A DNA stretch of 64,000 bases from Capsicum annuum (Eukaryota; Streptophyta; Magnoliopsida; Solanales; Solanaceae): NCBI RefSeq assembly GCF_002878395.1, contig NC_061118.1, forward strand, positions 426,370 through 490,369, written 5' to 3'. Below the pieces are notes generated by a model. It was not told where the DNA came from and did not search any database. It was given only the letters and a program-made list of their open reading frames with translations. A program made the translations under genes and the position numbers. Positions 44,711 through 55,965 of this stretch are shown in pieces (position 1 is the first letter of the stretch; every line of letters begins with the position of its first letter).

Positions 44711-44872
44711 TTCTAGGAGTAAATGGTGAAGTTGCTGTCATGTGATCACGAGGTCACGGGTTCGAACCTTGAAAACACCCTCTGACAGAAATCCAAAGTA
44801 GAGCTGCTTACAATACACGCTTGGGGTGGGACCCTTTTCAAACCTTGTACATAACGGGAGCATTGATGTTTT
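44711..44872 (+). mobile_element. SINE
   Basis: tRNA-like head with B box 'gggttcgaacc' (44758-44768) and 'gaagttgctgtcatgtgatc'. The body is 'cagaaatccaaagtagagc', ending near 'cataacgggagc'. This is the best-preserved pol III B box in the window, but there is no tRNA fold beyond it. Confidence 0.8.
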
Positions 44873-45001
44873 CTAGTAAAAAATTTGGCTATTAAGTCTC
44901 TTCAAGTTTTTAATTAACAAAATGGTCTACTGAGAAAATTTAGCTATTAAGCCTCTTCAAGTTTTCAATTAGCAAAATGGCCTACTTCTATCTTCTCATC
45001 T

Positions 45002-45358
45002 ATCAGACTGATAATCGATATGCCCATATATAGGTCGAATCGATAATCGATCTGTCCATATATAGGTCGGATTGATAACCAATCTATCCATATATAAGTC
45101 GGATCGATAATCGATCTGTCAGATTGATAGTCGATCTGCCAATATATAGGTCGAATTGATAATCAATCTGTCGGATTGATAATAAATCTGTCCATATCTA
45201 GGTCGGATTGATAATCGATTTGTCCATATATAGGTCGGATCGATAATCGATTTGTCCATATATAGATCGGATCGATAATCGATTTATCGGATCAATAATC
45301 GATTTATCGGATCGATAATCGATCTGCCTATATATGGATCGGATAAATAATAGATCTA
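45002..45358 (+). repeat. 32-bp / 18-bp minisatellite upstream of RPN8
   Basis: About 11 units of ggtcggatcgataatcgatt plus 'tgtccatatata' (32 bp), some shortened to about 18 bp by loss of the 'ccatatataggt' part (for example 45110-45130 and 45285-45320). Each unit contains the palindromic ATCGATAATCGAT. The array ends about 330 bp before the RPN8 start codon. Confidence 0.9.
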
Positions 45359-45489
45359 TCTCAAAAAATAGGTTGTTTCCCTAAAAATAAAACTTGTAGT
45401 CTATTTAATTAAAAAGAAGACTTGAAAATGTCATTTAACAGAAGATCTCGTTTTCTAGTAAAGGTTCCATGTTTTGGGGCCTTAGTCCA

Positions 45490-45560
45490 ACCTAGCCCAA
45501 AAATAAACAAAACTGGGCCTAAAGCCCATTAAGGCCCATTACCCTTCAAGTTCAATATAT
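45490..45560 (+). promoter_or_regulatory. RPN8 promoter: site II / TGGGC cluster
   Basis: Four copies of TGGGC or its complement within about 45 bases: GCCCA at 45495, TGGGCC at 45514, GCCCA at 45524 and GGCCCA at 45533. An AT-rich 'aatatatatcaaatatata' follows at 45554. TGGGC is known as the proteasome-related cis element bound by NAC53/NAC78-type factors in Arabidopsis, and TGGGCY as site II of TCP factors. A role here is inference. Confidence 0.6.
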
Positions 45561-45688
45561 ATCAAATATATACAAAAACATACATAGTTATATAAAGCTC
45601 TGTTTGGCAAACAAAAAGTTATTTGATTCTTTGTTTTTTCTTGGAGAACAAGTTTTTTTCTCTGAGATTTCGAAGAGAGAAGGCAAAA

Positions 45689-48600
45689 ATGGATGTAATA
45701 AAATCGCAGCAAATATCACCCAAGCCAATTGAGAAAGTGATAGTTCATCCGCTAGTGCTATTGAGTATTGTAGACCATTACAATAGAGTTGCAAGGGATA
45801 CAAGGAAGCGTGTTGTTGGAGTTTTGCTTGGTACTTCATTCAAAGGCACTGTTGATGTTACTAATAGCTATGCAGGTTCAGATCTGTTCTTATTTTTTTG
45901 CTGAATTTGTAGTTTTGAATTTTTTTGATTTTTTTTTTTTTTGCTTTTTTTGATGGAATTTGAAGTTTTTTAGGATTTTGTATGAGCTGAATTTGAGATT
46001 GGAACTGGAAATTTGGAGCTAATATTGATGAGAAATCGTGAAGTAGAAGATAATTTGAAGCTTTTTAGGGTTTTTTATGATCTAATTTTGAGATTAGACC
46101 GAGCTAATGTGCTGGGAAAGAATTTTATTGTGCCTTAGTTAATGCATTTTGATGGAATTTTGAAGTTTGTTAGGGTTTTATATGAGTATGAGCTGAATTT
46201 GGGATTGGACCTAGCTAGTGGTTTTTTTTTTTTTTTTGCCATAATTATTGCATTTTGATGGAATTTTGAAGTATTTTAGGGTTTTGTGTGAGTATGAGCT
46301 GAATTTGAGATTGGACCTAGCTAATGCTTTTGTTTGTGCGATAGTTAGTGCATTTTGATGGAATTTTGAAGTTAGTTAGGGTTTTGTATGAGCTAAATTT
46401 GAGATTAAGAGAGAACTTGAGTCATTCTCTAATGGATGTAATCAGTTGTAGCAAATATTATTGAGGACAATAGAGAAAGTGATATTATTGAGTACAATAG
46501 AGAAACTGATAGTTCATCCGCTAGTGCTACTGAGTATTGTAGACCATTACAATAGAGTTGCTAGAGTCTAGAGTTACAAGGAAGCGTGTTGTTGGAGTTT
46601 TGCTTGGTACTTCATTCAAAGGCACTGTTGATGTTACCAATAGCTATGCAGGTATTGTTGTTGCAAACACTTTGCAGATCTGAGACAATTTTTTCTGAAT
46701 TTGAAGTTTTTTTGGTTTATTTTTTGCTTTTTTTGATAGAATTTGAAGCTTTTTAGGATTTTGTATGAGCGGAATTTGAGATTGGAGCTGGCTAACGGTT
46801 TTTTGTGCCATAATTATTGCATTTTGATGGAATTTTGAAGTTTTTTAGGGTTTATGAGCTGAATTTTAGATTGGACCTAGCTAATGGTTTGTTTGTTTTT
46901 TGCCTTAATTATTGCATTTTGATGGAATTTTGAAGTTTGTTAAGGTTTTGTATGAGCTAAATTTGAGTTTAAGAGAACTTGAGTTATTCTCTAATGGATG
47001 TAATCAAATGGCAACAAATATTATCGAGGACAATAGAGAAAGTGATAGTTCATCCGCTAGTGCTATTGAGTATCGTAGACCATTACAATAGAGTTACTAG
47101 AGATACAAGTTCGTGTTGTTGGAGTATTGCTTGGTACTTCTTTCAAAGGCACTATTGATGTTACCAATAGCTATGCAGGTATTATTGTTGCAAACAATTT
47201 CCAGATCTGAGAGAATTTTTGCTGAATTTAATTTTTTTGGTTTATTTTTTGCCTTTTTGATGGAATTTGAAGTTTGTTAGGATTTTGTATGAGTTGAATT
47301 TGATATTGGAACTGAGAATTTGGAGCTGATGTTGATAGGAAATCGTAATATAGAAGTTAATTTGAAGTTTTTTAGGGTTTTTTATGAGCTTATTTTGAGA
47401 TTAGACCTAGCTAATGTGCTGGCAAAGGGTTTTATTGCGCCTTAGTTATTGCATTTTGATGGAACTTTGAAGTATTTAGGATTTTGTATGAGATGAATTT
47501 GAGATTAGACGCAGCTAACATTTTTTTGTGTGCCATAATTATTGCATTTTAATGGAATTTTGAAGTATTTTAGGGTTTATGAGCTGAATTTGAGACTGGA
47601 CCTAGCTAATGGTTATTTTGTGCCATAATTATTACAATTTGATAGAATTTTGAAGTTTGTTAGGGTTTTGTATCAGCGAAGTTTGAGATTTAGAGAACTT
47701 AGAGTCATTCTCTTATGAATGTAATCAAATTGCAACAAATATTATTGAGGGCAGTAGAGAAAGTGATAGTTCATCTGCTAGTGCTATTGAGTATCGTAGA
47801 TTATAAAATAGGTAAAAGTCAATGGAAAATTGTAAAGTAACTCTCAGCCTGCCTAGTTTTTCTGGTGAATACATCAAGGAAGGAAACTGAAGTGGAGCCA
47901 AATATTGTTGAATTGACCCTAGTCAATGAAAACTTGAACTTTAGATGTATGCCAACAGTTTAGAGAAAAATCTGGGTTTTGAAGGTGATTTCTTTCTCTT
48001 GGGGGAGGTCTTGCCTGGAGCTGAACAAGCAATATTTTTTTGGTTCCAGAATGAAGAAGGAGAGCTAGAAGTAGGCATAAAGTGGGTACATTTCTAACTT
48101 TAATGTTTGGCATGAATTATCCTACCTTTATGGAGGGAGGAATCGGTGTATGACTGTATTCTGTATTCTGATAATTGCTTAGATTGTCAGTTTATTGTAA
48201 GATGTTCTTGTCTTTTTGTTAAGCTTGTAAGGAAGGAGAGCTCACTCATAATAAAAGCCTTATAAATGTGTGTGTTAAATGGCTTTATATTGTAAATCTT
48301 ATTCCAGAAGATTGAGGAAATCTATGGTGGTTTGGGTTAAGATGTTACACAGCTAGTCCTGTCAATCCTCAAACTTACTCTTATTGAATTGAATGGAACT
48401 AAGAAATTCAGAACATACTTTGTTAACCAACACAGTTGACTACTGCTTGCTGAATTTTGAGGGAAAGACGTCTAGCTTTTCTGTGGAGATGTACTGCAGT
48501 ATCAATTAGACAGACTACATCCTTAGTTGAATTAACATTATAACTCTAATACCTTTGCAGTTTCCTGAGATTGGTTCATCTGGCTGATACCCACTGCGTC

Positions 48601-51600
48601 CCATGTTTTCATTCCAAATGATGAGTTGGTTCAGCCGTAGATATGGATCTGTTTTGTGATTTTACCTAACATCTTCCGATGTTTCATGCAGTGCCCTTTG
48701 AGGAGGATGACAGGGACCCAAGTATCTGGTTTCTTGACCATAACTATCATGAATCAATGTTCTCCATGTTCCGTAGGATAAATGGTATTGTTATTCTTTA
48801 CTTGTGCGATTTGCAATTCGTGATTCTTGTATAAGTATTGTCATCTGTTTGAGTATTCATACTTCCTTTGTCTCGATTGAACAGCAAAGGAGCATGTTGT
48901 TGGTTGGTATAGCACTGGTCCCAAACTTCGGGAAAATGATCTCAACATTCATGGGCTTTTTAACGAGTAAGGACATTATTTATTTTCTATTTTTGTTATT
49001 AGTATTATTTAATTATTCATTCAGAGATCCTATTTGACATATTTAGTTTGGTGTCATGAGAATCTTTGTTGATTGATTGTGCCTGGATGGGTTTCTCAAG
49101 CTAAAAGCCTTACTTATCAAATGTATCTTGAGAGAGATCGGAAACAGCAAAAAGAGAACTTGGGAAAAGAATTGTTTACAGTACTAGCGAGGGGTATACC
49201 TAAAAAGGAAACAGATTAATAGACTTACAGGCTACGTCACATGAAAATGGACATTGTTGTATTGCACAAGTCAAACTAGTTTACTTCCCTCTTGAGCTTG
49301 TACTAGTCACTTAACAGGACAAGTTTCGTTTTGACCTCCCAAGTCTTTGAGCAATTTAAATAACATTTTCATGGATATACAAATATAGCAACTCAAACAA
49401 CATTTTTAAAGTTAACTTTCATGGTTCTGTATCACCTTTTGGTGCGAAACTCGAAATGACTTTATAGATGACGATGTTCTAATAAATCTCACCAAGTTAA
49501 ACTGTGTGTAAATTTTGATAGTAGTATGACATTGCAAATAAGATGTCCGAGAGGAGATTGTGGGGATACATACACCTTTGAAAACCAGCTTAAAACTGAA
49601 ATAATCATGGGATACATACTATAGAGTCGGGGCGGGGGTGGGGTGGGGAGCAGGGTTCATATCTAAACTTAAAAGTTGGATAAATGATGTAAATACAAAT
49701 AAAGTCACTTAAAATTTTTCCTCTTTCAAGAGAGTACATTTCTTTTAACTTATGGCTACAGAGTTTTAAGCTTTGTATCTTTTATGCTATAAGGTTTCAC
49801 AAATACAAATAAATTCACTTAAATTTGTTCGTCATTCAAGAGAGTAAATTTCTTTAATGTGTGGCTACACTGTTTTAAGCTTTGCATCTTTTATGCTATA
49901 AGGTTTCACATCCAAATATGCTGCTTATTATTGGTGGTGTTATTGTAGCTATGTCCCTACTCCAGTCTTGGTTATAATTGACGTCCAGCCTAAGGAGCTA
50001 GGAATACCAACTAAGGCATACTATGCTGTTGAGGAAGTTAAAGAGGTACAAACTTAGATTAGTAGTTCATTGTCTAGAAGGGTTTGGTGCTTGTCGATAT
50101 TCATAAGTTATTTTTGCAATGTGCGTGATATGCTGGCTGGGTATATTTGCAGAATGCAACTCAGAAAAGCCAGAATGTGTTTGTGCACGTACCGTCAGAA
50201 ATTGCTGCTCACGAAGTTGAAGAAATTGGTATAACTCTAAAGATCAATTTTCTACTCTTAGTTTACCAGTGTTCTACTTTAAAATTTCAAGTTATTTTCC
50301 TGTGCTTGAATTATTAGCAGTTCCTTGTCATTCTCTATTGCAAGTGTCATTTTCTCTGTGTATACGCATTAAAATTTTATGTACAATATACCCTAATTGA
50401 CAGGTGTTGAGCACTTGCTAAGGGATGTGAAAGATACTACAATCAGTACCCTTGCAACTGAGGTTTCTTTCAGATCCTTATGACTTTAAATTATAGAAAA
50501 TTGATAATGTTGAGTTTCGCTTCTTAACAAGTAGTGGGCAATAACTAATAAGTACTCTGAACAATTCCAATCCAGGTAACTGGGAAACTGGCAGCTTTGA
50601 AGGGATTGGATGCTCGACTTCAAGAGATACGGAGTTATTTAGGTCTCGTCATTGATGGGAAGCTTCCATTAAACCATGAAATTCTATACCATTTGCAGGT
50701 TAGCTTTACTATCAACTACCCTTCTCTTTTCTGGCTTCGTTATCGTTCTTTCAGTTGCCAACTTCAATCTAAAGGTTGTTGACGTATGTAGGGAACTTTT
50801 AAAGTAAAAAATTTAATTAATTCATAGATATCCCTAAAATATTATAGATTAATTTGTTCAAAATAAGATCCTTAAGCAGAGAAAATAGTTCCCGCAGCTT
50901 TCTCTACTTGAGGACCCTATTTTGAATGAATTAAGCTGTTAGATTTTAGGAATATCTTGTCCCCTTGCTACGAGTGGCAACATGTTTTCTATAAACAATT
51001 TTCTGCATGTGGAGCATATAGTTATTGCTTGTTGCAATATTTCCGAATCATTATATGGTGATTTTGTTTCTATTAAGATGTTAGAAGCTTAGGCACCAAG
51101 AAAGGTCAAATCTATTGCTAACACCTATGTTGCTCAGACTCCTCAAAAATGTCATCGGATGTGTGTCGGATCTTTCAAAAGTAGTGCATTTTTGGAGGAT
51201 CCGATACGGGTGCAGCAACGTTTTTGGAGAGTTTGAGCAACTTAGGGGCTAACACTTGATTTCTAACATAAAACGCTGAATTAGTTTCTTGTTCCACCAA
51301 ACTGCTGCCAGTGTTCTCATTTTGTTGTGGTGCTGATTGGCTGATTTTTAACCGACTTCCCCTCCTATTCAAAGATATTAACATGTTGAATACTAAAATA
51401 CAAAAAATTCTTGCAGGATGTCTTCAACCTGTTGCCAAATCTAAATGTTGCTGAATTAGTTAAAGCATTTTCAGGTAAATTAACCTGGAATTCCATCTCT
51501 GTTTCACTTACACCGGTATATTGTCTTTTAACATGTTGAGTCCCATTTGATTCTTGCTGCAGTGAAAACAAATGATATGATGTTGGTCATATATCTGTCT

Positions 51601-52334
51601 TCACTTATCCGAAGTGTGATTGCTCTCCATAACTTGATCAACAACAAGGTACAACATTTTACTCTATAGTTTTTCACTTGTTTGTTTGTCATTATGTTTA
51701 GAAAAACTACCGCGCAGAGGTAACACAGTTCTAATGAGCGCTCAATGCTCGTCAAAATAAAAAGTTCAATTGGTTTGTGTCAATGCCTTCAATTTACTAC
51801 AATTGAACATGGTTAGAACCCTGTTGAACTTTGCTTAGTGTCCTTCAATTTTATTACGATTGAACATGTTTAAAACCCTGTTGATTATCTTTCACTCTAT
51901 AGCGGATACAACTGTCAATCTTTCGCCAAATCCTTCCTTCTGCAACTATCCTGCCTATAACTAGAATTTGATGTGTTGTATCCTGGCTCCTGCAAAACGT
52001 TCTTTTTAATCTGTTAATGAACATCTGTTTTAAATTATAAGTTTGAAACAATTGAACTTCTAAATTTTCATTTTGGACCTAAATTAGATGATTTGTAGTC
52101 ACTCAAATGACTCTTGACATGTTTTAAACACCGCAAAGTATTTTCCGTTCTTTCTTGAACATCTGTTCCAATCAAACAATTCCACATCACGTTGGAACGG
52201 AGGAAGTACATTGCATTGCATATATCCGGATTGACTCTTGAAACTTGTGATATCCATTTCAGATGCTTAACAAGGAACATGAAAAGGCCGAGGACTCGAA
52301 GCCCCTTGCAGTGCCAACTTCAGCTGGAAGCTAA
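45689..52334 (+). CDS. RPN8: 26S proteasome regulatory subunit RPN8 (PSMD7 homologue)
   Basis: Ten coding exons: 45689-45875, 48692-48784, 48885-48966, 49949-50045, 50153-50228, 50404-50462, 50576-50698, 51417-51474, 51563-51648, 52263-52334. All junctions are GT-AG and the frame is open for 310 residues. The product is a lid subunit of the 19S regulator, pairing with RPN11. MPN domain at about residues 15-150 ([49 protein letters not shown]). The JAMM metal ligands are absent ([11 protein letters not shown] where RPN11 has His-x-His), as expected for the inactive partner. The C-terminal part has [20 protein letters not shown] and [21 protein letters not shown]. Intron 1 is 2.8 kb and holds copies of exon 1. 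The ATG fits the family N-terminus MDVIKSQQ. Confidence 0.96.
46434..46651 (+). pseudogene. Decayed copy 1 of RPN8 exon 1, in intron 1
   Basis: Matches exon 1 from its ATG (46434, 'atggatgtaatc') to the donor (tatgcag|gtatt at 46651). An early stop and a small internal duplication near 46475-46510 and 46561-46575 break the frame. Surrounding intron sequence is also repeated. Confidence 0.9.
46994..47178 (+). pseudogene. Decayed copy 2 of RPN8 exon 1, in intron 1
   Basis: Starts ATGGATGTAATCAAATGGCA and ends tatgcag|gtatt. It reads well through [18 protein letters not shown], then a small deletion (aagttcgtg for aaggaagcgtg) shifts the frame. It is the best preserved of the three extra copies. 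Confidence 0.9.
47717..47803 (+). pseudogene. Truncated copy 3 of RPN8 exon 1, in intron 1
   Basis: Matches the first about 85 bases ('gaatgtaatcaaattgcaac' to 'gagtatcgtag'), then diverges. No donor remains. Confidence 0.8.
49690..49905 (+). repeat. Tandem ~107-bp duplication in RPN8 intron 3
   Basis: 49695-49800 and 49801-49905 share 'acaaataaa.tcacttaaa', 'ttcaagagagta' and 'ttttatgctataaggtttcac'. The rest of intron 3 shows nothing recognisable. Confidence 0.75.
51125..51247 (+). mobile_element. 123-bp hAT-type MITE in RPN8 intron 7
   Basis: Terminal inverted repeats: left 'ctatgttgctcagactcc' and 'caaaaatg', right 'cgtttttggagagtttgagc' and 'aacttaggg'. The flanks are an 8-bp duplication GCTAACAC (51117-51124 and 51248-51255), the length produced by hAT transposases. 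No coding capacity. Confidence 0.85.
52055..52215. mobile_element. MITE-like 'CTCCGTTCCAA' repeat fragment in RPN8 intron 9
   Basis: The right end 'gttggaacggaggaagtac' (52193-52211) is the reverse complement of a terminal motif frequent in plant intergenic and intronic repeats. A related start, 'tctctcggtcccaatttatg', is at 60840. I could not define the other end. Confidence 0.4.
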
Positions 52335-53780
52335 GCAATCCCCGTCTTGTTTCTCTTTGGTCATTCTCTGCCCAGTACTTGCAGCTAGTTGCAATTGGAG
52401 CCTGAATCTGTCTTTGTGACAATCTCGGACGTGGAGGGAACCTTTTTATGTTTTCTCATCTGTTTTGATATTTATAGCTTTGTTCCTCCAGATTTTAGAA
52501 GTTCCTTCTCCAGTGGGATTTAGATCGATTGATTGACGACGACAGACTATTCTCTTTGTATTAACAGATCAAATTTCTACGCTTTTGTTCTTTTTATTGT
52601 ATTCAGTTGAAACATAGGCTCAAGACTAAGGTAACATGTTGGGACCTCGTGTATGAATTCGTCACTGAATACCCAAATAGATGAATTTGATGCTCTCTTA
52701 AGTGCACTCAACATCATTTGTATATTTCCTCAATTCACCATTTTGAACTTTTGAGGAAATAAATCTTCATAACAACGTTTCCTCAATCTCACATTAGCCT
52801 CAAGACGTTGTGCCTATAGGTCCTCGAACGGATCTCACGTTAGCCTCAAGACGTTGAGTTTGAGAAGCATCTAGACCTAGTAACGCTCCTTTGCCAAGCG
52901 TAATAACATAGTAGAGCAATTATCGGATATATGTATGGCTTTCATATGTAGGAAGACAAAAGCATATTTCTCGACCAGAAAAGTTATTAAGATGTTCTAC
53001 CAAATGCAAGTTGGCAAGAAAAGTTATTATTGACAGGAGAAAAAAAAGCAACTATGCTCAATCACTTTACTTTCCCAAAGCATAGTAGATACTACGCAAC
53101 CAAAACAATTCTAAATCAAATTGAAGAATTCATGGCAAATTTCTCATAGTTAGGAAAAAGAGGTAAAAACAACCACCCTATAATGCAATATACCAAAACT
53201 AACACAACAACTCCCACAACTCTATAATGCCACAAATCTTGGAAATTGAGACAAATTTGGTCTTCATGGTCTTCAATGACAAAATAAAAGATAAGGATAT
53301 CACAAGAAAATGCTGAACAAGTTACTGGTATTTAACTTACAGGGAAAGGCCATCACTCGCAAGCATCCGTTGCTGCAACTTAAAAGCAACAAAGAACTGT
53401 GTCTTTCAACAACGAATACGTGGAAGCCCAACTTATAAGTTCCCCCACCACCACAAAAAGAAAAGGTAAAGTGGTTGCGTCAGAGAGCACAAATATAGCA
53501 TCACATACAGAGAGAAACCACCAGTAAATGCACCATCATATAACGTTAAGGTAACTACAGCAAGGAGAGGAAAGAGAGAAAAAACATCACGATATAGGTA
53601 GAAACATCTGACAATATTCAATCATCTCAAAAACTATCCGTTACAAACTTCCAATAAAGATACAGTACTACAAGCTACTCTTTCTGATAATTTGGTGGCC
53701 AGAAAAAGTGATGCACTCCTTGCTCAGACTGGCTCGATTTACATAATGAAGGAAAGAAAAAAGTAATAGAAGTTCCCCTA
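52335..53780. other. Convergent intergenic region (RPN8 and SF3B6 3' ends)
   Basis: 3' UTRs and spacer between the two tail-to-tail genes. A short repeat ('cctcaagacgttg', about 52800 and 52846) is visible. I see no gene, SINE or RNA gene. Confidence 0.6.
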
Positions 53781-55855
53781 TCACTTATCTTTGGTGGAAA
53801 TACCGTACTTCTCCTGCATCTTTGTTATCTCCTCCTCCTTCTTCTTCTGGTCAAATTTCTTACTCATCTTCGCTTGCTGGTAATACAGAACTATCAAGTA
53901 TCTGCACAATAACAAAAACACAAATATACATCAAGATAAGTATGTGGGAAGAAAATATCGAGAACCTATAATGTTAAAGAGCACCGAATTGTCTTGAAAA
54001 ATAAGTCATCGTATAGCAGAATGACTGCTGAGATAGTGACAACCATATAACTAATACTAACTAGTTTAGAATCTGCACCAATTATACATCAAATTAAGCA
54101 AGGTAGGTACATCTAGTTTCACAAAAGACTCCTGATTCATATTTAAATACAATCTACTAACTATATATCAAAACACACTAAACTATCAATTGTTCACTTT
54201 AACACACCTAAAATATTCCAATTTTTTTAGTTCCATACCTGCCTATATCATCATGTGCACGAACGAGTTTACTACCTAACTATCACCAACTACTTGTCAA
54301 AAAAACACCTTTAACTATCAACTGTTTACTTTAACGCACTCTTAAAGTATCCCAACTTTTTGAGTTCCACACCTAAACAATCATGTTGCATGATAGCGCG
54401 AGTGAGTTTACTACCTAAATTATGACCATCTATCGAAAACACACCTTTAACTATCAACTATTCGCTTTAACACACATAAAAGTATCCCAATTATTTCGAG
54501 TTTAGCGAGTTCCCTACCTAAACTATCACCAACTATTTATCAAAACATAGCTCAACTATCAACAATTCACTTTTTTCTACCTGAACGATGTGATATTTCA
54601 TGTATTAAAAAGCAAACAACTAATAGTTCAGTTACTGAATCCTTCACTCAATAAAATTCAAGCAAATAAATAGCAACAATTAATCAAAAGTTCCTTTTTT
54701 TTTTACCGATTAGCGGCATTGAAGCCGGAGAGAGGAGAGATAATCAACGGCAGTTTTAGCATCATTAATATCTTCATAACAACAAAAGCAGTACCACGCG
54801 TATCCTTATTTGTACCAATACGGATCTGCCTAATAGCACCGTATTTACCGAAAATATCATACATCTCTTCGCTCATAATATTGAACGGAAGGTTCCGAAC
54901 GTATAATACTCTGTTCACTTGTGATTTCCCTTTCGAAAACCTAACACTGACATAACTTTCACTAGAACAGATAGATAGAGAATTTTCTAGCCTCTTTTAC
55001 CTAGATTTCTTTGTGCCTCTTAATTTATTAGCTAGATTTTTTTGCCTCTCAATTTTAATACGTCGAAAATTACAATTTACAATACTTCTCCTATAGTACG
55101 CAGCACATATACAGCTGAAATCGCTCCAACAACAACAAAAAAGTAAAAGCTTTTTACTTACCGATTAGCGACATTGAGGCCGGAGAGATGATCGACGGCG
55201 GTTTTAGCATCATAAATATCTTCATAAACAACAAAAGCAGTATCACGCGTATCCTTATTTGTACCAATACGGATCTGCCTAATAGCAACGTATTTACCGA
55301 AGATATCATACATCTCTTCACTCGTAATATTGAACCGAAGGTTACGAACGTATAGCACTCGGTTTACTTCCGGCGGTAGCCGTGCAATTTCCCTTTTGAA
55401 AACTTAACGCCGCCAAAACTTTCACAAGAATAGACAGACAGACAGAATTTTCTAGCCTCTTTTACCTAGTTTTTTTTTTGTCTCTTCTACCTAGATTTTT
55501 TTTGCCTATCAATTTTAATACGCAGAAAATTACAATTTATAATACTTGTATACAGCTGAAATCACTCGAACAAAAGCAAATAAAGCAAAAATTTAACTTA
55601 CCGATTAGCGACATTGAAGCCGGAGAGATGATCAACGGCGGTTTTAGCATCATAAATATCTTCATAAACAACGAAAGCAGTACCGCGCGTATCCTTATTA
55701 GTACCAATACGGATCTGCCTAATAGCACCGTATTTACCAAAAATATCGTACATCTCTTCGCTCGTAATGTTGAACGGAAGGTTACGAACGTATAGCACTC
55801 GGTTTACTTCCGGCGGTAGCCGTGTATTTCCCTTCCGGAGACTCAACGCCGCCAT
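53781..55855 (-). CDS. SF3B6: Splicing factor 3B subunit 6 (SF3b p14), U2 snRNP
   Basis: Two coding exons on the minus strand: 55602-55855 and 53781-53901, joined CG|A for Arg, giving 124 residues, the family length. One RNA-recognition motif: RNP2 LYVRNL at 21-26 and RNP1 RGTAFVVY at 57-64. Tyr22 matches the residue of human p14 that contacts the branch-point adenosine (family knowledge). The tail is [20 protein letters not shown], then a Lys/Glu-rich stretch ending STKDK. The start [19 protein letters not shown] fits the plant family. The 1.7-kb intron holds two decayed copies of exon 1. It works in the spliceosome at branch-site recognition. Confidence 0.96.
54190..54565 (+). repeat. Three tandem ~125-bp repeats in SF3B6 intron 1
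   Basis: Units at about 54180, 54305 and 54430 share 'tttaactatcaactgtt'-type sequence, 'cactttaacgcac', 'agtatcccaa' and 'gagtttactacctaa'. Resembles part of an unrelated repeat family. No ORF. Confidence 0.7.
54707..54953 (-). pseudogene. Decayed copy of SF3B6 exon 1 (distal)
   Basis: Reads from an ATG at 54953 through [20 protein letters not shown] and [20 protein letters not shown] short loss then changes the frame (GTTGTTATGAAG where the exon has GTTGTTTATGAAG). The RLPP segment is deleted near the start. It ends AATCG|GTAAAA, a weakened donor. Confidence 0.92.
55162..55416 (-). pseudogene. Decayed copy of SF3B6 exon 1 (middle)
   Basis: Full-length relative to exon 1. The initiator is TTG (55414-55416 complement) in place of ATG and a stop interrupts the first codons (K-G-N region). 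It then reads [20 protein letters not shown] and RGTAF-like [14 protein letters not shown], with Gly58 replaced by Asp. Donor AATCG|GTAAGT is intact. Confidence 0.92.
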
Positions 55856-55939
55856 GATTTTTCGCCGGAATTTAGAGAGAGAATTTTTGAGCTCTCGTTC
55901 AGCTAGATTTTTTTGTGTGAGAGACAGAGTTGGGAAATA

Positions 55940-55965
55940 GTAGTCCGTGTTCTATTTATAGGGCA
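55940..55965 (-). promoter_or_regulatory. SF3B6 TATA box
   Basis: Minus strand TATAAATAGA at 55951-55960, about 100 bases upstream of the ATG at 55855. No equivalent TATA is seen before the two decayed exon copies. Confidence 0.6.

Noticed and set aside
44758..44768. tRNA gene (perfect-looking B box)
   Set aside because: No cloverleaf can be drawn. The context matches a SINE.
45002..45358. CRISPR-like regular array
   Set aside because: Plant nuclear DNA. Units are direct minisatellite repeats without unique spacers, and lengths switch between 32 and 18 bp.
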